From Fibrobacter sp. (lineage in GTDB: Bacteria; Fibrobacterota; Chitinivibrionia; Chitinivibrionales; Chitinispirillaceae), in contig JAAZBG010000086.1 in assembly GCA_012513915.1 (NCBI GenBank), positions 1 to 35,494 on the forward strand: 35,494 nt of DNA, read 5' to 3'. How positions within the stretch are numbered: position 1 is the first letter of the stretch; the number at the start of each line of letters is the position of its first letter. The notes under the pieces were generated by a model. That model did not search any database. It worked only from the letters and a program-made list of their open reading frames with translations, and was not told the DNA's origin. Positions 25,937 through 33,084 of the stretch are shown here, piece by piece. A program made the position numbers and the translations under genes.

Positions 25937-26701
25937 ATGTTTAAAGCAGTTCTTGCCCGAATACAGCAGAAGCATAGAACCATGAAATATCCTGATGCTC
26001 CGCCACCGGCGATGCCGGACAGGTTCAGGGGGCGTCCTGTTGTTGATAGAGCAAAATGTCCGTCAGGGTGTTCTGTATGCGAGACAATCTGTCCGGTTGA
26101 TGCACTATCTCTTGAGAAAAAACAGATTGATACCGGAAAATGCCTTTTTTGTAACGAGTGTTTAAATCAATGCCCGTCAAAAGCCATTTCACATTCAACA
26201 GATTATCGCCTGTCAGCATTTACAAGGGAAGCGCTTGTTAATAATCTGTATGAAGATTCAATGGTTCGGGCAGTACAGATTGACAAAAAGATTAAAAGCC
26301 TGTTTGGCAGATCACTTAAACTTCGTCAGGTAAGTGCCGGCGGGTGTAATGCCTGTGAAGCCGATACAAACGTTCTTTCGACATTGGCATGGGATCTCGG
26401 ACGTTTTGGTATTCAGTTCGTTGCATCACCGCGTCATGCGGATGGTATTCTTGTGACCGGGCCGGTAAGTGCAAACATGGTGCTTGCGATGAAAAAAACC
26501 TATGATGCCGTTGCGGAGCCGAAACTTGTTATCGCCGTTGGTGCATGTGCTATATCAGGTGGAATTTTCAGAGGGCATGATGAAGTTAATAACGGTCCGG
26601 ATACTACTTTGAAAGTTGATCTTTACATTCCGGGATGCCCGCCGCATCCATTGACTATCCTTGACGGCTTGCTAAGGTTGATTGGAAGAATCGAAAAATA
26701 G
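25937..26701 (+). CDS. hyfI: HyfH-HyfI fusion: ferredoxin domain plus NuoB-like small subunit
   Basis: A 254-residue Fe-S protein. Residues 36-85 hold two 4Fe-4S clusters (Cys41, 45, 48, 52 and Cys69, 72, 75, 79), equivalent to HyfH/NuoI. Residues 115-250 are NuoB/HyfI-like with the proximal (N2-type) cluster ligands intact: GGCNACE (137, 140), VGACA (204) and PGCPPHP (234). In Hyf and Hyc these are separate proteins. The fused chain would carry electrons to or from the metal-less large subunit. The gene is separated from hyfG by 99 bases with no clear terminator, unlike the tight spacing of the rest of the operon. ATG 25937 has only a weak AAGG about 11 bases upstream. Confidence 0.92.
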   Translation: MFKAVLARIQQKHRTMKYPDAPPPAMPDRFRGRPVVDRAKCPSGCSVCETICPVDALSLEKKQIDTGKCLFCNECLNQCPSKAISHSTDYRLSAFTREALVNNLYEDSMVRAVQIDKKIKSLFGRSLKLRQVSAGGCNACEADTNVLSTLAWDLGRFGIQFVASPRHADGILVTGPVSANMVLAMKKTYDAVAEPKLVIAVGACAISGGIFRGHDEVNNGPDTTLKVDLYIPGCPPHPLTILDGLLRLIGRIEK

Positions 26702-26817
26702 GTCTATTAATTATTGTGCATGAAGGAATGCTGATACCCGGGTGAGATTACACATTGACAGGAAGACATAATTTAACAGGAGTACATCGTTTTATCAGGG
26801 AGTGATACCGGTACGTT

Positions 26818-27522
26818 ATGATAATGTACACTACGCCTCAGATAGGGCCGGAGGAACCATGTCCATACCTGCCGGAGAAGACATCAAACATGCAGTTTTT
26901 CTTTGCAGACGAAATTGATGCTCATGAACTGGAGTTCTTTCTGAGCAGGGGATGGCGAAAATTCGGTTACTACTATTTCAGGCCGGCTTGCCGTAAGTGT
27001 ACATCATGTATCTCCGTCCGCATTCCTGTTGATACGTTTTCACTTTCTAAAAATCAGGCACGGGTTCTCGGACGAAATCCGGATGTCACGGTAAAGTTTT
27101 CAAATGATAATCCGTTGCAGGAGGAGATGTTTACACTGTTCAGGGAACATTCACGTTTCAGATTCCAGCGGGATATCTCGATTGAAGAGTATGAATCCAA
27201 TTTTTGTGACCGGTCGTGCCCGTCACTGATTTCAAAATATTATCTTGGTAATAAACTTTCTGCACTCGGTTACCTCGATATATCGTCAGACAGTCTCAGT
27301 AGTGTCTATTTTGTTTATACTGAAGAGTTTATTTGCAGAAGCCCAGGTATATTCAGTATTTTAAAAGAGATTGAATATGCAAAGCAGATCGGCCTGAAAT
27401 ATTACTATCTCGGGTATCTTGTTGAGGGTAACAGTCGTATGCAGTACAAGGGGAAATTCTATCCTTACGAAAGACGGAATGAACCGGATGGTGAATGGAG
27501 TCTTGTAACAAAGCACTCATGA
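26818..27522 (+). CDS. bpt: Aspartate/glutamate leucyltransferase (Bpt-like, Ate1 family)
   Basis: Bacterial Bpt proteins transfer leucine from Leu-tRNA to N-terminal Asp or Glu, marking proteins for ClpS/ClpAP. The 234-residue protein shows the Ate1-type N domain (EEPCPYLPEKTSNMQFF, then the cysteine cluster RPACRKCTSCISVRIPV) and the GNAT-like C domain (SSVYFVYT, the YAKQIGLKYYYLGYLVEG stretch and MQYKGKFYPYE). Bpt and arginyl-transferases are related, so leucyl specificity is inferred from the bacterial context. It lies 116 bases after the Ehr-like complex; a second ATG at 26824 is possible. Confidence 0.87.
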   Translation: MIMYTTPQIGPEEPCPYLPEKTSNMQFFFADEIDAHELEFFLSRGWRKFGYYYFRPACRKCTSCISVRIPVDTFSLSKNQARVLGRNPDVTVKFSNDNPLQEEMFTLFREHSRFRFQRDISIEEYESNFCDRSCPSLISKYYLGNKLSALGYLDISSDSLSSVYFVYTEEFICRSPGIFSILKEIEYAKQIGLKYYYLGYLVEGNSRMQYKGKFYPYERRNEPDGEWSLVTKHS

Positions 27523-27554
27523 TATTCTTTTTTTAATGTAAAGCAAGGTGTATT

Positions 27555-28352
27555 GTGGAAAGTATTGTTAAGATCGGGGAAAATGCGGTTCGTGAAGCGG
27601 GAGCGTTGCTTCTTGATAATTTTAATAAACCATATACGATAGAAAAAAAGACTGATCAGAGTCTTGTAACGGAAATAGACAAAAAGGCTGAAAATATTAT
27701 TGCTGCGCATATTCGTTCATCGTTTCCGCATCACAGGATTATTGGTGAGGAGTCCGGTTCTAACATTGAATCTGATGAATACCTCTGGGTGATAGATCCC
27801 ATTGATGGAACGCATAATTTTATCAGAGGTATCAAACAATTTGGTGTTTCGCTTGGTATTATTAAAGGATCTGAATTTATTGCTGGTATTGTTTTTCTTC
27901 CTGCAGAAAATAAAATGTACATCGCTGAAAAGGGATCGGGTGCATTTTGCAACGGTAATCGTTGCGCAGTCTCTAATGTAAAGATGCTTTCAGATGCAAC
28001 ACTGCTATTTGATAGTGGATTCAAGGTGAAGGATGAGCTGAAGATTGAAATTTTCAGGACTATTGCGCCTAAAATGTTTAACGTACGCATGTTTGGTGCA
28101 TCAGTGATTAACCTAACGTATGTTGCCGGGGGAATCGGTGATGTCCTTATCGAATGTGATGATAATTTATGGGACTATGCTGCCGGAATTACTATCGTTG
28201 CGGAAGCCGGCGGGCTTGTTACCGACTTTCGGGGACATCCTCTGACTCCGTCAAGCCGCAGTTATATTGCATCAAACGGACTGCTCAACAGTCATATCTT
28301 AAAGATGCTTAACGAAATCGAAAAAACAGCTGGAGCCTACATTGGATTTTAA
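27555..28352 (+). CDS. Inositol monophosphatase family phosphatase (SuhB-like)
   Basis: A magnesium-dependent sugar/inositol phosphatase fold of 265 residues. Metal and active-site motifs are present: SLVTEIDKKAE, IIGEESG (Glu65, Glu66), the double-aspartate signature WVIDPIDGTHNF (Asp81, Asp84), and LWDYAAG (Asp207). Substrate cannot be decided from sequence: inositol-1-phosphate, fructose-1,6-bisphosphate and 3'-phosphoadenosine phosphate are all possible in this superfamily. The GTG start at 27555 has AAGG 6 bases upstream. Its end overlaps marC by 11 bases. Confidence 0.92.
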   Translation: MESIVKIGENAVREAGALLLDNFNKPYTIEKKTDQSLVTEIDKKAENIIAAHIRSSFPHHRIIGEESGSNIESDEYLWVIDPIDGTHNFIRGIKQFGVSLGIIKGSEFIAGIVFLPAENKMYIAEKGSGAFCNGNRCAVSNVKMLSDATLLFDSGFKVKDELKIEIFRTIAPKMFNVRMFGASVINLTYVAGGIGDVLIECDDNLWDYAAGITIVAEAGGLVTDFRGHPLTPSSRSYIASNGLLNSHILKMLNEIEKTAGAYIGF

Positions 28353-28929
28353 AGCGTTCTGGTTCTGTTTTGTACCACTGTTTATTGCAGTCGACGCAAT
28401 CGGAACTTTACCGATTTTTATGTCGCTGACTGAGGAACTTGATCAAAAAAACAGGACTAAAGTGATTGTTTCATCAGTGATAACAGCGCTTTTTGTCGGA
28501 ATACTGTTTCTTTTTGTTGGGGATGCTATCTTAAAAATGCTTGGAATCACCGTTGAGGATTTCATGATTGCAGGAGGTATTATTCTGTTCATGATTGCAG
28601 TCGGTGATATTTTAATGTTTAGTAAGTCGCATAAAAAAGCTTCTGCCGAAGCTCTTGGATCTGTACCGATTGGTGTACCGTTGATTGTCGGGCCAGCAGT
28701 CCTGACAACAGTAATGCTTCTGGTACGTCAGGAGGGATTCGTATATACAGGGATTGCAGTGACACTCAATATTTTAATTGCAGGTTTTATTTTCCAGATG
28801 GCCAGTTATATCATGAGACTGCTGGGTGCGTCGGGAACTAAAATCGTCTCAAAAATTGCCAGTCTTTTTCTTGCCGCAATTGGTGTCATGATGGTAAGAA
28901 AGGGATTAAGTCAATTGATAGGTATTTGA
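28342..28929 (+). CDS. MarC family membrane protein
   Basis: A 195-residue protein with about six membrane helices and the MarC/UPF0056 opening (FVPLFIAVDAIGTLPIFMSLT) and middle motif (VPIGVPLIVGPAVLTTVM). The biochemical role of the family is not settled, and the old link to multiple antibiotic resistance is not supported. The start is TTG 28342 with GGAG exactly 6 bases upstream, inside the end of the phosphatase gene, so the two are translationally linked. folC follows after 3 bases. Confidence 0.9.
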   Translation: MDFKAFWFCFVPLFIAVDAIGTLPIFMSLTEELDQKNRTKVIVSSVITALFVGILFLFVGDAILKMLGITVEDFMIAGGIILFMIAVGDILMFSKSHKKASAEALGSVPIGVPLIVGPAVLTTVMLLVRQEGFVYTGIAVTLNILIAGFIFQMASYIMRLLGASGTKIVSKIASLFLAAIGVMMVRKGLSQLIGI

Positions 28930-28932
28930 CAA

Positions 28933-30198
28933 ATGAAGAATGCGGACAGCATTAAGGATCATCTGTTTTCACTCAATTCACGAGGCATTAAATACGATCT
29001 TGATAGAATAAGAAGAGCAGCTGAACTTTGCGGCAATCCTCAGAATGCGTATGCATCCTTTCATATTGCCGGAACAAATGGTAAGGGATCAGTATGTTCC
29101 TATATTGAATCAGTTGTCCGCACAGCGGGGTTTCGAACCGGATTGTATACATCACCCCATATAATTGACTTCGAAGAGCGGTTTATCATCAATGGAAAAC
29201 CTGTTACAGAAAATGACTGGCTAAGTGTCTATAACGATCAACGTGCGATTATTGACAAGCTTGAACTCAGTTTCTTTGAAGCTGCTACATTAATGGCGTT
29301 TGAATTGTTTAAACGCAATAAGGTCGAATGGGCAATATTCGAAACAGGGCTGGGTGGGCGTCTTGATGCAACAAATATTATCAGGCCACAGGTATCGGTC
29401 ATAACCGGTATCGCAATGGATCATACGGATTATCTTGGGTCAACATTAATGGATGTCGCCCGTGAAAAACTGGGCATTGTAAAAAGAGAAATACCACTTG
29501 TGTTCGCAAAGAACAGGGATCATGCAATTAATACACTTGCAGCAAACATCTGTAGTGAAATGCAATCTGCGATTACCGTATGCTCTTTTGATGATGCCCG
29601 GAATGTACGCGAATCTGCCGATGGTACCATTATTACCTGGAATAATAAACAATATTTAATTCCTTTGTATGGTCGTCATCAGGTTAAAAATGCTGTCACA
29701 GCACTTAATGCTTTAGAACGTGCCGGATTTACTGATTATGAAACCGTACGCAGAGGTTTACAATGTATGTTTATTCCTGGACGGTTCCATGTACTTGAAT
29801 TTAAGAGAAAAAAACTTGTTTTTGATGTCGGGCATAATCCTGATGCTGCATCGGTAGTTGTGGATACATTAAAAAGAAGATTTGCAGATATCCCGGTTGT
29901 TTTTGTTATCGGGGTCATGAAAGATAAGGATTATTCCGGAATGATTGCTCAGGTATTACCGTATGCGGCACATATAATATTTACAAAACCGGATATCGGC
30001 CGTGCTGCAGAATGGATTGATTTACTGAATGCAGTACCCGAAGTGGACCGATGCAGGTGTAGTGTGGGTGATACCGTTCGGAATGCATTTATCACTGCAT
30101 GTGAACGAAAAGAGTCTGTCATTTGTATTACAGGATCGTTTTACACTGTAGGAGAGGCCTATAGTGCTGCCGGAATTAAACCATTTGAATCACAATGA
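28933..30198 (+). CDS. folC: Folylpolyglutamate synthase / dihydrofolate synthase
   Basis: This Mur-ligase-type enzyme adds glutamate to dihydropteroate or folates. The 421-residue protein has the ATP P-loop HIAGTNGKGSV (44-54), FETGLGGRLDATN, ITGIAMDHTDYLG with the metal-binding His, and the C-terminal-domain motif FDVGHNPDA. Length is normal. It is the last gene of the + strand housekeeping run and starts 3 bases after marC. Its stop codon directly abuts the stop of the convergent cheY. Confidence 0.95.
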   Translation: MKNADSIKDHLFSLNSRGIKYDLDRIRRAAELCGNPQNAYASFHIAGTNGKGSVCSYIESVVRTAGFRTGLYTSPHIIDFEERFIINGKPVTENDWLSVYNDQRAIIDKLELSFFEAATLMAFELFKRNKVEWAIFETGLGGRLDATNIIRPQVSVITGIAMDHTDYLGSTLMDVAREKLGIVKREIPLVFAKNRDHAINTLAANICSEMQSAITVCSFDDARNVRESADGTIITWNNKQYLIPLYGRHQVKNAVTALNALERAGFTDYETVRRGLQCMFIPGRFHVLEFKRKKLVFDVGHNPDAASVVVDTLKRRFADIPVVFVIGVMKDKDYSGMIAQVLPYAAHIIFTKPDIGRAAEWIDLLNAVPEVDRCRCSVGDTVRNAFITACERKESVICITGSFYTVGEAYSAAGIKPFESQ

Positions 30199-30570
30199 TC
30201 ATGCGATTCCAAGACTTTCAAGAATTTTCTGGATCAGTTCTTCCTGCGTAAATGGTTTGATAATGTAATTTTTTGCACCTTCACTGATTGCGTTAATAAT
30301 CTTTCCTTTTTCGTTTTCTGATGTAACCATAGTTACCGGAATGTTCTTGAAATCCGGATCCTGTTTAATCGTACGAAGAAACGTAATGCCATCCATCTCA
30401 GGCATATTCCAGTCAAGCAAAATCAGGAGTATTTCACCCGAATCTTCGCGCAACTTCCTGAGTGCTTCAACGCCGTTCTCAGCTTCAACCGATTCATAAC
30501 CGAGCACATCAAGGGCATTTTTTATAATCTCCCTGACAGCAATGGAATCGTCAACGGTAAGAATTTTCAT
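30199..30570 (-). CDS. cheY: CheY chemotaxis response regulator
   Basis: A 123-residue single-domain receiver. The phospho-acceptor Asp53 lies in LLDWNMPEMDG; the acidic pocket is Asp7-Asp8; the switch threonine/serine is in MVTSE (83-84); and Lys105 is in IIKPF. Phospho-CheY would bind the flagellar switch. It is the last gene of the che operon, 11 bases after cheR, with AGAGG about 7 bases before ATG 30570. The linked chemotaxis genes support CheY over an unrelated receiver. Confidence 0.93.
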   Translation of the reverse strand: MKILTVDDSIAVREIIKNALDVLGYESVEAENGVEALRKLREDSGEILLILLDWNMPEMDGITFLRTIKQDPDFKNIPVTMVTSENEKGKIINAISEGAKNYIIKPFTQEELIQKILESLGIA

Positions 30571-30581
30571 AAACGCACCTC

Positions 30582-31418
30582 TTACTTGATTTGATAATAC
30601 ATCGCTTTTTCAAATATATGGAGTGAATACTCACTACTGTAATTGGAGATAGATTCTGCAGAACCTACTATCAGGTATCCTCCGGGCCTGAGAATATTTC
30701 CGAATCTGTGAAGAAGATTCTTTTTTAGTTCTTCTGAGAAGTAAATTAATACATTTCGACAGAAGATGAGATCCATCCTGCCCATAAACGAAAAATCCTC
30801 CTGAAGATTCAGCTTTTTATAAGTTACCATTTTTTTTACACTATCGTCAATAATCCAGATTTTCCCATCCTGTTTGAAATATTTTTTTTTCATCTCCTCC
30901 GGGAGTCCACGGGAAATAACATGCGCGTCATAACGCCCGGCTTTTGCAAGAAACAGTACTGTTGGAGATATGTCTGTTGCAAGCAGCTCAAAATGCTCCG
31001 GACGAAGTGATGTCTGCGATCTGCAATAATCCAGAATGAGCATTGCGATAGAGTATATCTCCTGACCCGTCGAACTTGCTGCAGACCAGATCCTGATTCT
31101 GGATTTTTTTCCGGATGCAATCTCTTTTGCGAAATGGGGAAGAAAATGTTTCTGAAATGCATTGAAGGGGGTGGCATCTCTGAACCATAGTGTTTCATTC
31201 GTTGTCATTGCGTCAATAATTTTTTCCCGTAATACATTGGTTGTATCATTTTTGGCCTTGAAGTAGAAATCACTGTAGGTTGTGCATCCCTGTTCGGCCA
31301 TAAGCGTTGTAAGGCGGGTTTCGATGAGATATGTCTTACTCTCATCAAGATGTATCCCACAGTGAAGTTCAATGAAATCTCGCAGCATTTTGAATTCATT
31401 CATATCAAGTTTTGTCAT
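30582..31418 (-). CDS. cheR: CheR chemoreceptor glutamate methyltransferase
   Basis: A SAM-dependent enzyme that methylates receptor glutamates during adaptation. The 278 residues show the N-terminal helical CheR domain (FKMLRDFIELHCGIHLDESK) and the methyltransferase core: RIWSAASSTGQEIYSIAM for SAM binding, then DLIFCRNVLIYF and LRPGGYLIVGSAES. AAGGA lies 10 bases before ATG 31418. There is no C-terminal receptor-tethering or TPR extension. Confidence 0.95.
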   Translation of the reverse strand: MTKLDMNEFKMLRDFIELHCGIHLDESKTYLIETRLTTLMAEQGCTTYSDFYFKAKNDTTNVLREKIIDAMTTNETLWFRDATPFNAFQKHFLPHFAKEIASGKKSRIRIWSAASSTGQEIYSIAMLILDYCRSQTSLRPEHFELLATDISPTVLFLAKAGRYDAHVISRGLPEEMKKKYFKQDGKIWIIDDSVKKMVTYKKLNLQEDFSFMGRMDLIFCRNVLIYFSEELKKNLLHRFGNILRPGGYLIVGSAESISNYSSEYSLHIFEKAMYYQIK

Positions 31419-31451
31419 GCTGCACGTATCCTTTACTAAAAAATTAAGCGG

Positions 31452-32570
31452 TTACATCATTCGTGACGTTAATGTAACCATCTCCTGAGCAAGTGACTCG
31501 ATAGGTAACGATTTGTCAGATAACGCAGCCTCATCAACAGCTCTGGGCATCCCATAGACAACGCAGGAGCTTTCCAATTGTGTAATACAATAACATTTCT
31601 GACGTTTTAACATCCGGACTCCGCTACAGCCATCGTTTCCCATTCCGGTAAGAATAATAGCAAGGACACCACCGGTATAATAGGTTGCAACCGAGCGAAA
31701 GAGCACATCAACAGATGGCTTACAGCTGTTTTCTGGTGGAGCATCACTATGGCCAATGACAAATGAAGTACCATTACTGCGAACGATCATATGTTTACCG
31801 CCGGGAGCAATATAGACAGTACCGCGTTTTATTATTTCATTTTCGGGAGCTTCAATTACGTGCAAATTCGATTTTTTATTCAGACTGTCCGCAAGTGAAC
31901 GCGTAAAGTGTGGCGGCATATGCTGGACAATCAGTATAGGGAGTGGGAAATCGGCTGGAATTGCGGGTATTAATTTATTAAGAGCTTCAGGACCACCTGT
32001 TGATACACCGATAACACAAATTTCAAATGACATGTTTCGAAGTACAGACGGTCTTCGTACCGTTACTTCCGGTGCTGTCTGAGGCCGGTTAATTGTTGAC
32101 GGCCTGGATACTCTTGAAAGCAGCGAACCTTTTTTAATCCCCATCATTTTGATAACAGACAGAATGTCGTTCTTGAGTTGTAAACTATTTGCCTGAAAAT
32201 CGTTACTGTCAGGTTTTCGTATAAAGTCAATTGCTCCGGATTGCAGCGCTTCAATAGTATCACTGGTATTACGTGAACTTATTCCGCTCATCATCACCAC
32301 GGTGACATCCGGAAATTCAGTGTGAATACGTTTTAAGGTTTCTATTCCGTCCATTTCAGGCATATGAACATCAAGGAATACAAGATCTGTTTGAGAATGT
32401 CCAAGTTTTTTCAGTGCAATCATACCATTTGGTGCTGTACCAACAAGTTCTGTTTCACTCAGGGATGAAATAATTTCAGAAACAATCTTACGGTAAGTTA
32501 TCGTGTCATCCACTACTAACGTTCTTATTGGCATAGCAAGTGTCCAATGCTCCGGTGAACGAATTGTCAT
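31452..32570 (-). CDS. cheB: CheB receptor methylesterase/deamidase
   Basis: The receiver domain (about 14-135) has phospho-acceptor Asp67 in FLDVHMPEMDG. The C-terminal methylesterase domain (about 180-370) has the catalytic triad Ser190 in GVSTGGPEAL, His217 in QHMPPHF, and Asp313 in TGMGNDG. It removes methyl groups from receptors and opposes CheR. ATG 32570 overlaps the cheW stop (ATGA), so translation is coupled. This adds about 13 residues before the receiver; Met13 (MPIRTLVVDD) is an alternative but has no ribosome site. Confidence 0.95.
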   Translation of the reverse strand: MTIRSPEHWTLAMPIRTLVVDDTITYRKIVSEIISSLSETELVGTAPNGMIALKKLGHSQTDLVFLDVHMPEMDGIETLKRIHTEFPDVTVVMMSGISSRNTSDTIEALQSGAIDFIRKPDSNDFQANSLQLKNDILSVIKMMGIKKGSLLSRVSRPSTINRPQTAPEVTVRRPSVLRNMSFEICVIGVSTGGPEALNKLIPAIPADFPLPILIVQHMPPHFTRSLADSLNKKSNLHVIEAPENEIIKRGTVYIAPGGKHMIVRSNGTSFVIGHSDAPPENSCKPSVDVLFRSVATYYTGGVLAIILTGMGNDGCSGVRMLKRQKCYCITQLESSCVVYGMPRAVDEAALSDKSLPIESLAQEMVTLTSRMM

Positions 32571-33082
32571 GGTACATTATAAACAGGTAATGTTGACATA
32601 TCAGAGTATGTCGCAGTCTTTTTGTTATCATTCTTTAGTAATGCATCAATTGTCAGAATAAGAAGAAGATGCTCCTCCAGCTTGACAACGCCAGATATGT
32701 ATTCATTGTCAATATCAGCCAGGTTTGGAGGAAGACGTTCTATTGCATCTTCGTCAACAATAACAATATCCCCAACAGAATCAACGAGTAAACCTATTAT
32801 TTCATTCAGGGAAATTGAATTTTTCGCGCGCTGTAATTCTGATGCAGCCTTTAGTACAACACATCGTGATTGCTGTGAAAGATCTCGCCGGCCACATCCA
32901 AGACGTACTCCCGGATCAATGATAGTAATAATCTGCCCTCTAAGGTTCATTAATCCTATCGTGAAATCCGGTGCAAGCGCAACCGGAGAAATGTCAATAT
33001 AGTGGTTTACTTCCCGGACAAGGCTGACATCAATGCCAAAGGTATATTGATTTATTGTGACTGAAATAAATGATTTACTCAT
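32567..33082 (-). CDS. cheW: CheW coupling protein
   Basis: A 171-residue single CheW domain that links receptors to CheA. Typical segments are FGIDVSLVREVNHYIDISPVA, GLMNLRGQIITIIDPGVRLG and GLLVDSVGDIVIVDEDAIE, then the C-terminal strand region LLLILTIDALL. It lies 2 bases after cheA, with GGGAG 7 bases before ATG 33082, and its end overlaps cheB by 4 bases. Confidence 0.94.
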   Translation of the reverse strand: MSKSFISVTINQYTFGIDVSLVREVNHYIDISPVALAPDFTIGLMNLRGQIITIIDPGVRLGCGRRDLSQQSRCVVLKAASELQRAKNSISLNEIIGLLVDSVGDIVIVDEDAIERLPPNLADIDNEYISGVVKLEEHLLLILTIDALLKNDNKKTATYSDMSTLPVYNVP

Positions 33083-33084
33083 GA

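Noticed and set aside
24311..26701. Functional NiFe hydrogenase-4 or formate hydrogenlyase
   Set aside because: Both CxxC metal pairs of the large subunit are missing, no maturation tail or hyp genes are present, and no formate dehydrogenase gene is in the window.
26702..26817. Promoter with TTGACA near 26756
   Set aside because: No acceptable -10 box at a normal distance; only a -35-like match.
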